Both the position numbers and the translations under genes were made by a program. A DNA stretch of 22,958 nt from Chara braunii (taxonomy: Eukaryota > Streptophyta > Charophyceae > Charales > Characeae), in assembly GCA_003427395.1 (NCBI GenBank), contig BFEA01000127.1, positions 891,256 to 914,213 of the forward strand, read 5' to 3'. Under the pieces are notes generated by a model. That model did not search any database and had not been told where the DNA came from. It saw only the letters and a list, made by a program, of their open reading frames with translations. Within the stretch, counting starts at the first letter, position 1. Each line of letters starts with the position of its first letter. Positions 9,886 to 19,225 of this stretch are shown in pieces.

Positions 9886-10020
9886 AAGAAGAAGAAGAAT
9901 TCGAGGTCAGCGTTTTTCAGTGCCAATTCAGAAACGTGAGACACTTACCTCCTGCAGAAGCATTCACAAAGAGCAGAAATGTCAATTCAGACTGCTCCAC
10001 AATGACTGCTTAGGTGTTCT

Positions 10021-10536
10021 TGCTTCAATGACTCCTCACAATGCCATGCCTTTTTGTGCAAATGCCTCTATGTAGGCTGCACAAGTGAGAAACCAGGGGC
10101 CTGGCCCCATTAGCAAAGAGGATTGGGTTTAATTTCTGAATCTGGATGTGTTTTGCGCAGAGCTGCTCTTAACTCTCTGCATCTTTTCGTAAACACGTCC
10201 AGATTCAGGAATTAAATCCAATCCTCTTTGCTGATGAGACCAGGCCCCAGGACGAACGCCGCGCAATAAATGGTACCTTGCTTCAATGACTCCTCACAAT
10301 GCCATGCCTTTTTGTGCAAATGCCTCTATGTAGGCTGCACAAGTGAGAAACCAGGGGTCTGGCCCCATTTGCAAAGAGGATTGGGTTTAATTTCTGAATC
10401 TGGATGTGTTTTGCGCAGAGCTGCTCTTAACTCTCTGCATCTTTCCGTAAACACGTCCAGATTCAGGAATTAAATCCAATCCTCTTTGCTGATGAGACCA
10501 GGCCCCAGGACGAACGCCGCGCAATAAATGGTGCCT
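10021..10536. repeat. 258-bp tandem duplication containing long hairpins
   Basis: The unit 10021-10278 is repeated at 10279-10536 with only a few substitutions. Each unit contains an inverted repeat with ~60-bp arms (10092-10153/10191-10251 and 10350-10411/10449-10509) and a ~37-nt loop. Arms match at most positions; for example GCAAAGAGGATTGG pairs with CCAATCCTCTTTGC. The hairpin could be a foldback MITE, and its transcript would form a near-perfect duplex. Confidence 0.9.
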
Positions 10537-10610
10537 TGGAATGTCTGCTTTGCTGCTGTCTGGTAATGACCAGCTAAAAGAACTCGTAATGAAGTCGAAC
10601 CTGTATTTGC

Positions 10611-10705
10611 ATGCATGCGGACGTGGAGAGACAGACCAAGGGGTTAAGCGAACAAGACATGCACGCAGACGTGGAGAGACAGACCAAGGGTTAAAATGAA
10701 CAAGA
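10611..10705. repeat. 48-bp tandem duplication
   Basis: The units 10611-10658 and 10659-10705 share GACGTGGAGAGACAGACCAA, then GGTTAA and GAACAAGAC. Confidence 0.85.
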
Positions 10706-11680
10706 CGAATGAGAACCAACAGTCTATCAATAAACTTGAATAAAGTTGATTTCCTGATTAATTAACAAATAAAGTATTCTATGTGCTCTTTGTGTACTCT
10801 TGCCTCCTCTTCTCCCAGCTTCTCTTCCCCACCCAGTTCTAGATTGATCTCCAGGGTAGATAGGCATAATGATGATGACTGAACGAAGGGCAACCCGCAA
10901 GCCCTGTCCAGACATAATCCCCATGCACTCTATTGGACTGAAGGGAGCGGTCTCACAAGATTTTGTAGGTCGTTTGGATTTGCCGTCAGTTATTGGGCTG
11001 CACATGTGAGTCAGCATATGTCCCAGGAAACTCGAGGACATTAGGACCCACTGTTTCAGATTTTCCTGGAAGTCGCACACTTGTGGATTGCACAGAGGGG
11101 CCCACTTCATGTTTTCAAGATGTTCAGCCACAAGTTGGGGAACTTGTTTTCTGCATATAGGCCCAACAAAACGTGGTTTGTTTAGCAGCTTGAGGCTGTA
11201 AGATCATTATATCAGGTTGTATCCACTGTACACAGGACACCTATTTGGAGTTATTGTACCTAATTGGGTTCAGATACATTCAGGTTTTGCCGTAATTGTG
11301 GTGAGATGCATCCAATGACGTCCAGGGTTTGAGCTGGTAATCTGCTTCTTGGCAGTTACACTCATGTACAATCCGGTCACAAGACAGTTACAACGATTTC
11401 CCGAACTCAGTTGAAGCCAATCAAGAAGATTTGCAGTAGAAAAGCATTGACAGGTTTGTGCAAGAGTTTTGGCTAGTGTCCCTCCAGCATAGTACTCCCA
11501 GTAGGCAGATATATGATCGTGGCATAACTCAATTCTTTTGTTTTCTTACTACTGTTTTAAAATTAAAATCCACCTTTGGGTGGTTTTCCCCAAGGAGCAA
11601 AAGACCTTCTGCCTCCTTTTCGTGGATTAGAACTTCATTGTCTTAGAGATTGCAAATTTCGGCCTGTCCTGCTTTCTATC
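10706..11680. other. No supported gene
   Basis: The longest open frame is 10727-11131 on the minus strand (134 codons). It has no recognisable domain or repeat, and I regard it as unproven. No RNA or mobile element was recognised. Confidence 0.35.
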
Positions 11681-11726
11681 ATCTATAACAACACACTAAT
11701 CCTATCTATAACAACACACTAATCCG
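11681..11726. repeat. 23-bp tandem duplication
   Basis: Two perfect copies of ATCTATAACAACACACTAAT plus CC(T/G). Confidence 0.9.
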
Positions 11727-12246
11727 TAATGGTTGCTCGGGCACGTGTGCGTGTCAGTGGGTGCTGAAATGGTTGCTTTCCTCTGGCGTGGGCCTTTGGA
11801 TGTTCGTATCCGCAATCCAGACCGTTGGAGTTGTCCTTGTTTTGGGTTTTGTTTGTTTTTCTCCGGAGTTTTGTAAACTCCGTGTCGCCATAGGGTCTCC
11901 TCCGTTTATGCGACTTTGATTCGATGTGTGATGCGTCGTTGACTGTTGTGGTCGATTGGGGTCTCCTTTCATTTGCCTGATCGTGTGCTTATTTTCTCTG
12001 CCTCAAAACTTCATTTCAGCATCGGCTGGATGTCGGGTCGATAATTGCAAAATGCTGTGTTTCTTCTGCTTTGTTTGTTTGTGGGCTCTTTCGTGAAGAC
12101 ATGTTGTGTGCTCTTTCACCAATCTAATGCTTTATGTGCATTACTGGGCATGTGATACGTACAAATAAGAACCAGGTGGATTTTTTTTATCTTTTAGTAT
12201 GTGTGGTTTGATTAATCGAATGATCAATGTGTAACGCAAAGCGCTA
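11727..12246. other. No recognisable gene
   Basis: T/G-rich sequence with nothing I can name. Confidence 0.4.
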
Positions 12247-12510
12247 GTAAATGTGGGATCACTGGTGGAGGTCGGTACCATGGTACTTGGGCAACGCCGT
12301 ATATCTTCTTTAGCGGGTCTGGTAAATGTCTTGGTCATTGGGGAAGGGTGGAGGTGCGTGCCATGATACTTGGGAAAACCAGTATATCCTTTTAGGGGTT
12401 CAGTCGAGGGTTCGGTAAATGTGGGATTGCTGAAGGTCTGTACCACAATCCTTGGGCAAGCAGTATGTCTACTTCATGGGGTTATGTAACGGGTTCCCTT
12501 AATAAGGGAT
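12247..12510. repeat. Degenerate tandem repeat, three ~75-95-bp units
   Basis: The units start GTAAATGT at about 12247, 12321 and 12414. In order they share TACCA-GGTACTTGGG-like, GTATATC-T-like and GGGTT blocks. A minus-strand frame (12141-12446) is only a reading of this repeat. Confidence 0.7.
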
Positions 12511-12754
12511 CAGTGAATGTTCGTGCTGGGATGCAAGAAAAGAACACTTTTAGATGAAAAGCACGCTCTACGCTTCCTTGCATTCAGGCCAAAGGAACCC
12601 TGACCAGCATTGATTACCGCCGAAAGGAGGATTAATTGTCAGTCGGCCTGACTCTCTCCTAAATCCCAGCTGGGTTGGGATTGCAAGGTGGAGCAGCTTG
12701 ACTAACTATATTTTGAGGAGCCTTTGCTTCTGGTTCTGGGTCCATGTATGGTGA

Positions 12755-13201
12755 TCAGAGGGAGCTGTCTTTCGTGGTGGTTTGATAATGCTCCTCCCAT
12801 ATTTTGTCCTCATGTAGATTTCGGACTGTCTCATTGTCTGAGCCCCCCACTTCTTCCATCTCAGGAAGCTGTCTTCGCTGCGAACCCGCCATTCTTTTCG
12901 AAAGGCTCTCTTCCTGTATCTTAATTTCGCCGACTAGAGCTTGATTTTGCTCCATCTGCACCTCACTTCGGTCTCAATCATAGTCATCATAGAGGACCAT
13001 GCTTCATCTCTCCTGAGACTAGCTCTTTGTCGATTCTCATCTCACACCTCCTCTGCCATATGTTCCAGAGAGTCACCTTCCTTAGGGGTAGGAACCAGTT
13101 CTTCTCGCGTTTGGGAGACTGGGGGAGGTTAATTGCTAGTAAGATTTTGATGAGAGAGAGCAGAGGTGGGGATATGAGGAGGCTTGGCCACAATTACATA
13201 C
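12755..13201 (-). pseudogene. Decayed gag-like coding remnant (retrotransposon?)
   Basis: Three minus-strand frame segments together look like the C-terminal part of a retrotransposon gag. At 13201-13160 a zinc-knuckle-like VCNCGQASSYPHLC has CNCGQ and a final Cys, but the expected His and first Cys are displaced. From 13128 a second frame reads PPPVSQTREELVPTPKEGDS and onward to EEV, meets a TGA at 13042-13044, and continues to ETEV. From about 12970 a third frame reads acidic, Gln/Glu-rich residues including QNQALVGEIKIQEESLSKRM, ending in TGA at 12757-12755. Composition and order suggest coding ancestry, with at least two frame changes and one internal stop. No protease or RT domain is adjacent, so the assignment to gag is an inference; a host gene remnant is possible. 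Confidence 0.4.
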
Positions 13202-13361
13202 GAGCCTCTTTTGTACAAGGCGCATTCCCCCTACGCGGCAAGCTTTGCCAAGATGTCAGCACGGCTGGTTTGTCAAGTCTGTTTCCATTTGGGGTGGCGC
13301 TGCCAGGCATTTTGGTCCGATTGCCCCGGGGCTCTGAATTTTTCGGAGAGAGATTCTCGTT

Positions 13362-13407
13362 GTTCTGAAGTTACTTGGGGCCATGTTCTGAAGTTGCTTG
13401 GGTCCAT
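13362..13407. repeat. 23-bp tandem duplication
   Basis: The copies 13362-13384 and 13385-13407 begin GTTCTGAAGTT and end CCAT, with about two differences. Confidence 0.85.
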
Positions 13408-13579
13408 GGACTGGTGGTCTTAACATTGGTCCAAACCAGGCCGCTTCAGGCAGTTAACCAGGCGTTGCTTACCTGGTCCCAAGTATGGTCTTCTTTTGCG
13501 TTGGGTTGAGACATGGCATAGGTCACGGTGCTTTCCTGGTTTAAATATTTTATGTGCTCATCTCTTCCTCGCCGCCTGG

Positions 13580-13695
13580 TGATGAACAAGGGGAAAGGGA
13601 TTTGGGAGTGGAATCGACAGTGCAAAGGGGGAAGGGAGCTCTGGGAGGAGGGGAAGGTGGAGGGAAGACATAGGGTGAGAAGGGAGGTGGGATTT
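13580..13695 (+). other. Purine (G/A)-rich tract
   Basis: An almost purely purine stretch with many GGG/GGGG runs, so quadruplex or triplex formation is possible. Further into 13720-13902 on the minus strand, frame fragments such as SSSREEIEDRLKYRME look coding-like and may extend the gag-like remnant. They are too broken to call. Confidence 0.4.
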
Positions 13696-13902
13696 GCAGA
13701 GGTTATTCCATCCTGTATTTTAGACGGTCTTCAATCTCCTCCCTACTGCTTGACTCCTGTGTCTCGCCCCCTTTTTACTCCTTGCTCTTTGATAGTTTAA
13801 AGTTGCGGACGTTTTCGAGTCATGGAGCTTAGGGAGGGAAGTGCACTGATGACATTGGAAACAGGGACAGGGGAAGAGCAGAATGGGATAATTGCTGGAC
13901 AA

Positions 13903-14090
13903 TCAGGTGTTTTTAGATGCCTTGTTTTTTCTTCGTTTCAGAAAATTCTCTTATAGTATTTTACAATCCGACAATTTGTTTGTTTCTGCCTTAATGAGAG
14001 TTCCCAATCTAGTATTTTTCAACTGTAATAGTATGTCTGACAATAGAAGCTGAAGCAATTAGCTGCATTGGAATTAAAATCCTGAGGTAG
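13903..14090. other. No recognisable gene
   Basis: AT-rich spacer upstream of the U2 retrocopy. Confidence 0.4.
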
Positions 14091-14221
14091 TATCGAGACA
14101 AATATTGAGCCTTTTGGCTAAGATCAAGTGTAGTGTCTGTTCTGATCAGTTTAATATCTGGTCCGTGGTCCATCGGACCATTTAAAAAAAAAAAAAAGGG
14201 AAAAAAAAAAAAAATATCGAG
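14091..14221 (+). pseudogene. 3'-truncated U2 snRNA retrocopy with A-tail and TSD
   Basis: The segment from about 14098 matches the 5' end of U2 snRNA. It has the CCTTTTGGCTAAGATCAAGT block, GTGTAGTGTCTGTTCTGATCAG (one or two changes) containing the branch-point recognition region, TTTAATATCTG, and the stem-loop IIa-like GTGGTCCATCGGACCA. It stops there and runs into a poly(A) tract interrupted by GGG (about 14183-14214). The 7-bp TATCGAG at 14091-14097 recurs at 14215-14221 immediately after the tail. That is a clean target-site duplication showing LINE-type retroposition. The copy lacks the Sm site and the 3' stem-loops, so it cannot be a functional U2. The CCATCGG loop is plant-like. Confidence 0.9.
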
Positions 14222-14908
14222 CCTATGAATTTCCTTTGGACCAACTTGTCACAAAACATGTTCTGTTGGCTCATCTAATTGATATCTTCTGATGACAGTC
14301 TCAATCTGATTTTCACAATTGGTAATAATTCACTGGAAATATCTGAAATACGCTCATCTTATTGGATCTTGCCGTATGATTTCGTTTTTAATCCTAGCGA
14401 CGATTATCAATTTCCAGATCGTAATGCATGATCGGGGTTGATGGGGATGCTGAACCTGTTTCACAGCTTGGTTGATGGAGTCATTCATAACCCGAACCTG
14501 GGTAAGGGTCCCCGTATCATCTGTTGTATTCAATGTTCATAGTCAAATCCTTAGCACTTGCTCCAGTTTTCACTTTAAAAAAAAAAGACAGAAAAAGAGT
14601 TGCAAAAACATTATAAATCTGAACCAGTCTACAAAGATTGCGATCCCGTGCGCCTACATCCAATCAATTAAAACCTCCCAAGGTCCACAGTGGGCAATGT
14701 CTGATAGCCCCTATGTCGCTCTCCCAAAGGGCGAGGAGCCAAAAAGAGCAAGGTGTGAGACGAGCGTTGAGAAAGAGGAAGAGGCGTAGGAAAAAAGGTA
14801 AAAGATGGAGAGCAGAAGAAGAATGGGTGTCTAGAACCTCATCTACTCCATCATTCTAGAAAGCAGAGTGCACCTGAGGGTGAGATTCCCATCTTCACGA
14901 TGTTGTCA
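14222..14908. other. No recognisable gene
   Basis: AT-rich sequence, then a GA-rich stretch (about 14725-14825). Short open frames only. Confidence 0.4.
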
Positions 14909-15301
14909 TCATTGAACGGAGTTCTGATGACGATGTTGATGGTGAAAAACAATGATGCTGCTGGCACTTGGTGATTCAGCAGGCGAGCATAACTCATCGG
15001 TGTTGTAACGCTGCTCTTGCCTGTGCTCCATGTGTGTGTCACGTGGTGTGTAGCTCGAGTTGCCACCCACTGTGCTTCCCACCTCCAGACTTCTCGCTGC
15101 CTCCATGCCATGTGGAGGCGGGGTGATGTCAGGCGAGCTGCTAACCTGTTGAGGCGTCCCTAAACCAGCCACGGCACTCTCCACAAGAGTAACTTCCTTA
15201 TTGCTGACTTCATTTGGGAGGGTTTGCAGTGCGCACCCTTCGCCCCGTTTTGCCAGCTTTTGTTGAAAACCAAGCCAGGGTCCTTGGTTTGGAGGCTGAG
15301 T
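14909..15301 (-). CDS. Long open stretch, unidentified
   Basis: One minus-strand frame is open for about 130 codons, from just after a TGA (15304-15302) to a TAG/TGA-type stop at 14909. Its first part has a coding-like composition, for example GFQQKLAKRGEGCALQTLPN. It then reads Ser/Pro/His-rich sequence, including SSSPDITPPPHGMEAARSLE. The only in-frame Met candidates are internal (15184 and later), so it would have to be an exon or a broken gene. TCTTGGTTGCAG on the minus strand at about 15340 could be an acceptor site. I recognise no domain. It may be an exon, another decayed element ORF, or chance. Confidence 0.25.
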   Translation of the reverse strand, partial: TQPPNQGPWLGFQQKLAKRGEGCALQTLPNEVSNKEVTLVESAVAGLGTPQQVSSSPDITPPPHGMEAARSLEVGSTVGGNSSYTPRDTHMEHRQEQRYNTDELCSPAESPSASSIIVFHHQHRHQNSVQ

Positions 15302-15849
15302 TCACAACTCAGCTTCACTGTGTATTCTTTTCTTCGTTCTGCAACCAAGACCACTTCTTAGGATCGACTTCCAGATCTGATATGGACGATGTGGGATTAT
15401 ATATGATCCAAGGCTGATTTGAGTAAACTAGGAGGAAGGAGTCCGTATCTTCAACCATAGGGTCTGTGTTCAAAATTTTGCAACCTTGTTTATCCTGGTT
15501 ATTAATTCCGAAAGAAGATGAACTTGGACGTGAAATAGACTTGTCCGGATCTGTTCTTTTGACAAAATTGTAAGCGTTGAATGTTAGATTAAAGGAAACT
15601 CGTTCCCCAGTTTGCGTGTAAAGTCGTCCTTTCAGTAGCTTGACTCAAGACAGAGGTGTATGTTTATGAGGTTCTCTGCTACACCATGGCACCCTGCTCT
15701 TTTGTGTTCCTCAGACAAGATATGTTGTACGCACTGGGCTTATTTGTTTTGTAATATTAATTTTAATTTCTTTTTGATTAGGTCATTCAGGCTGACACAG
15801 TTAGTAGCACGGTAAGTCCTGTATGCTGGCATTAAACTACTTAGTAACT
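15302..15849. other. No recognisable gene
   Basis: AT-leaning sequence without clear repeats or RNA. Confidence 0.4.
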
Positions 15850-15955
15850 ACCGTCTTCACACGAATAGAACGCCCGGTCATCATAGCTGTATTTGGCAAA
15901 CTTTCAGCCCAGATACGGCTATAATTACTGGGCGTTCTATTCGGGTGAAGACGGT
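15850..15955. mobile_element. MITE family 2, copy C (complete)
   Basis: The ends are ACCGTCTTCACACGAATAGA on the left and (complement) TCTATTCGGGTGAAGACGGT on the right, with inner CGCCCGGTCA/TTACTGGGCG blocks. The TIRs are about 31 bp with few mismatches. This is the best-preserved member and defines the termini of copies A (9149) and B (9408). Confidence 0.9.
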
Positions 15956-16504
15956 ATTTGTGAAATCGCACAAATTAGTTATTACAGTCACATCACAAAC
16001 TAGTCAGAATCAAGGGCTGTAGTTGCGAGAGAACATGGAACTATTCATAGCAGTGGTGGTCACAGAATTTACTATTCAGTGTAGTCATCTCGAGTTAGCA
16101 CTGTCATCATGCACCCAATTGGTCACAGAAGCCAGCCCGCTATTATCTTGCGCTGATCAGTAATTACCTTTGCTTTAATTGTTTCATAATTTCACATGGT
16201 TATGGGCTTTAGATAGGCGAATAATGTTTCTGAACTTCGGGACACTGGAAGGGAGCGAAGAGGGCAGAGAAGATGAGAATTTCAGTCTGGACACACTGTT
16301 TGGGCCTGCAAGCACTGGTTCGAGTCAGCCCAGTCGGAAGTTTCACAGGTATTCTCTGCTGATAGCCAGGGACAGGTCTGGCAACCCATGGCTGCTACCT
16401 ACCCCATGGCTAGACAGTTGCTCCTAATTGAGGTAGATGTGAATCGCAGCAAAGCAGGTGCCAGGCCAAGTCTAACCTATGGCAGCCCTGGCAGCCAAAT
16501 TGTC
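15956..16504. other. No recognisable gene
   Basis: A short frame (16179-16427) has no recognisable domain. No repeats seen. Confidence 0.4.
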
Positions 16505-16771
16505 ATCAGTGTATGTAGTCTGTATATAGTCTTGCGCACCCCAGCGCAGCCATTATAATCAGTGTATGTAGTCTGTATATACTCTCTATGCACTCTATGT
16601 ATGTGTAGCCTGTACACTAAGAAGGTTACAGATGCATGCTCTTTGTGTAGTCTACTATAGACCACTCGGGCTTTATATACTCTCTATGCACTCTATGTAT
16701 GTGTAGCCTGTACACTAAGAAGGTTACAGATGCATGCTTTTTGTGTAGTCTACTATAGACCACTCTGGCTG
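16505..16771. repeat. Nested tandem duplications (53-bp and 98-bp periods)
   Basis: ATCAGTGTATGTAGTCTGTA recurs at 16505 and 16558. A 98-bp unit starting TATATACTCTCTATGCAC occurs at 16576-16673 and 16674-16771, almost identical, with TACACTAAGAAGGTTACAGA in each. Confidence 0.95.
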
Positions 16772-17199
16772 GAGAGAGATTTAATCTGGAACTGTCTGTG
16801 TGATCTCTAGATGGAGTCTCCAGGCTTGCAGACTACATAAATCTGTTATGTAATCCACAGGCCAACACGGCTGCAGACCAAATATCTGTGGTATCCAAAT
16901 CTATGTGTACCAGTTCATGGCCTTCTATCTCTTGCCCAAGACCCCCAGGGCTGCCCAACCCCCTTCATTCCCCATCCTGAACCCCCCAGGACTGGTTGGT
17001 CAAGCCTACCATTCATCATGCCCCCTCCATCCTCCTCTCGTGGGACAGGGTTCACCACTCCCTATCTGCCCCCTGCTTCCTACTCCGAGCGCACAGTTCC
17101 TCAAATTCTGGCCAAGAAAAGCCCCCAATCTGTCTGTGATGCTTGGGTGGGGCGCAAGTATCTGGGGTGTCATCCTGTCTGTGCCCACCACAGATCGGA
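16772..17199. other. C-rich sequence, no supported gene
   Basis: A proline-rich frame (16905-17387, plus strand) stays open because of C-rich composition. It runs through the tRNA-like SINE remnant at 17200-17285 and has no recognisable domain. Confidence 0.4.
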
Positions 17200-17285
17200 G
17201 CCAATCGGAAATGAACCCACAACCTCCTGCTTGCAACGTTGGAGATTTACCCAATCGAGCTGTGCCATGCTTGCCCCCGATTTCT
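17200..17285 (-). mobile_element. tRNA-related SINE head remnant
   Basis: On the minus strand this reads an A-box-like AGCTCGATTGGGTAAA, then TCCAACGTTGCAAGCAGGA, and a B-box-like GGTTGTGGGTTCATTTCC (one mismatch to the usual GTTCRANNC). The order and spacing are those of a tRNA-derived SINE promoter. No full cloverleaf, A-tail or TSD was found. Confidence 0.45.
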
Positions 17286-18156
17286 GATCATCTCGATCCT
17301 TGTGTGCGGCATCAGATTGGAGGGCTGGGGCAGAATCTTATTCTTTGGTGCATAGGGCATACGTTTCAAGCCGTCCTTGACGGGTAGGGGAGCATGTTAC
17401 ACTCCCAATGATATTTGCCACAGTGGAGAAGTTTTTGTGACACACACTGGGCACTATTGTCACGTTTGTGCAGGGGTGGGGGGGGGGGGGCAGGACAGTT
17501 GCGGAAGATAGAATCAGCATCAGCTGTGTATAGCAGAGGATGCCTTTCTGGAGGGATCTCACTGAGTCTCCAAAAGTGTGAAATCCTCTAGCCAATCATG
17601 TCGTGAATTTAGCTAGAGAATTGGGGAAAGGGGGAGGGGGGGGGAGGGAACTGCAACTGTCTTATTGGGATTTTGGTGTTTTCGCAGGATTTTGCCAGTT
17701 GGTATAAGCAGTCGAGGTTGCCAGTGCAGCTATAGCCTGGACATGCCATGCACAGTGTCTCATGATGTGGTAGGCTATAGTATAGATTCCGACAGCTTTG
17801 TCTTACTGGATGGTTTTGTTGCAATGTTACATTAACTATTCTGTTCTAGGTATTCATTTTTCTGTCTGTCTGTTAAAATTCGATTCATTAAGAACAATCT
17901 TAGAGGTAGCTCAGCATTTTTTTTATTTATTGGTAAGAAGAAGGCGATAGCTTAATTTTGTTGTGTTCGGCTGATTCCAACAGGATTTCGACTCGTGCTA
18001 TGTTTACTGCCAGTTACGTCTGTGTACCATGGAGCCATATGAGCTTTTCGTTACTGTCCTGGTCTATGCATCTCTTTCTCGATTTTGGTACCTCGTTTTC
18101 AGACACTGTCTGGGGTTGTTTCAGTTGTTGTGGGAGGAGAGGGGGGGGGGGAAGGT
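17286..18156. other. No gene; several long G-runs
   Basis: G-runs at about 17475-17490, 17623-17648 and 18139-18151. The second has four or more closely spaced runs of three or more G and fits a canonical G-quadruplex pattern. No coding or RNA feature is supported. Confidence 0.4.
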
Positions 18157-18585
18157 GCTGGATTCTTCTGAGTGTTGGTTGATGTACTCGTGGCTGCTTG
18201 TGACTCCATGGGCTTCGTTGGGAATGACAAGTGGGCCCCTGTTTAGTGCCACTTCTAGGGTTGTGTGTCCCTAGTTGGCGATAAGTTCTAGGGTTGTGTA
18301 GAGGCAGTTCCGTTTTTGCTTGCGTCGGCAAGGTATCACCTGAGGAAGTTGCACCGGAACCGTGAGAAGGGGCTGGATTCTTCTGCACGTTGGCTCACGT
18401 ACTCATGACGTCTCGCAACTCCGTGGGCTTCGTTGGGAATGGCAAGTGGGCCCCTGTTTAGTGCCACTTCCAGGGTTGTGTGTCCCTGGTTGGCGATAGG
18501 TTCTAGGGTTGTGTAGAGGCAGTTCCGTTTTTGCGTGCATCGGAGAGGTATCACCTGAGAGACTTGCTCTGTGAACCGCCAGTCC
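18157..18585. repeat. 215-bp tandem duplication
   Basis: The units 18157-18371 and 18372-18585 both begin GCTGGATTCTTCTG and share GGGCTTCGTTGGGAATG, AAGTGGGCCCCTGTTTAGTG and GTGTAGAGGCAGTTCCGTTT. Divergence is moderate. Minus-strand frames over both units read the repeat. Confidence 0.95.
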
Positions 18586-18610
18586 GTGAGACGCTTCTGC
18601 GGACCTCTTA

Positions 18611-18763
18611 AACCACCAGTACTTCCTAGAGTTGTGCCCGTTAACGCGCCACAATCTTAGGAAACGTACGGGCTACTACAGGAGCGCCCAAATTCATCCG
18701 ACTAGAAACATTTCTACTCATTTTTTTTCCGCGGCCGATTAGCTGGGCCAAGTACTGGTGGTT
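18611..18763. mobile_element. Non-autonomous TIR element (TA-MITE family, copy 3)
   Basis: This 153-bp element has left end AACCACCAGTACTT and right end CCAAGTACTGGTGGTT. TA occurs on both flanks (18609-18610, 18764-18765), and GTTAACGCGCCACA lies near the left end. It is the shortest of three relatives with the same termini. Confidence 0.85.
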
Positions 18764-18899
18764 TAATGCATTTGATCATGAATGGATTCAACGGCCCACA
18801 GGCAGTCCGTATCTGAGCACAAGGCGGGTATGTCAACCTGCACAGCTTGCTCACGTAACGTCTGTGAACCATCCGCCTCTCTTGTTGACCCATGTGCTG

Positions 18900-19135
18900 G
18901 GTAGTGTCCCTCTGTATTCTGTTGTGCTTGCCTGGAACGGTGTCTATCAACGTGTGATTAATCATGTCCCTCCATCTTCTTTTGTACTTGCCCAGAAAGG
19001 CATCTATATGCATTTGATCACCTGTGCTTGCATGCATTTAGTCATGAGTCATGTACCTCTGTATTCGCTTGTGCTTGAATGCTCTTAATCATGTGTTTTG
19101 GTATTCCCTCGCGGTTGCCTAGACGGGAGTCTAGT
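18900..19135. repeat. Degenerate tandem repeat
   Basis: About four irregular units carry (A/G)TGT(C/A)C(C/T)TCTGTATTC-like and TTGTGCTTGCC-like blocks, near 18901, 18964, 19048 and 19090. Two of them also carry GGCATCTAT/GTGTCTAT. Confidence 0.55.
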
Positions 19136-19149
19136 TTGTTTCTTGCTAG

Positions 19150-19225
19150 TACGGTCTTCCCAGGATTATGACTGTACCTGGCCAGTATATGGTCTTCCCC
19201 TGATTATGACTGTCCGAGGCCGGAA
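19150..19225. repeat. 38-bp tandem duplication
   Basis: GGTCTTCCC(A/C)(G/T)GATTATGACTGT is repeated at 19153 and 19191. Confidence 0.8.

Noticed and set aside
10727-11131. 134-codon minus-strand frame
   Set aside because: No recognisable domain, motif or neighbouring exon; kept only as a note in the region entry.
16905-17387. 160-codon Pro-rich plus-strand frame
   Set aside because: Its openness follows from C-rich composition, and it crosses a tRNA-like SINE remnant on the opposite strand.
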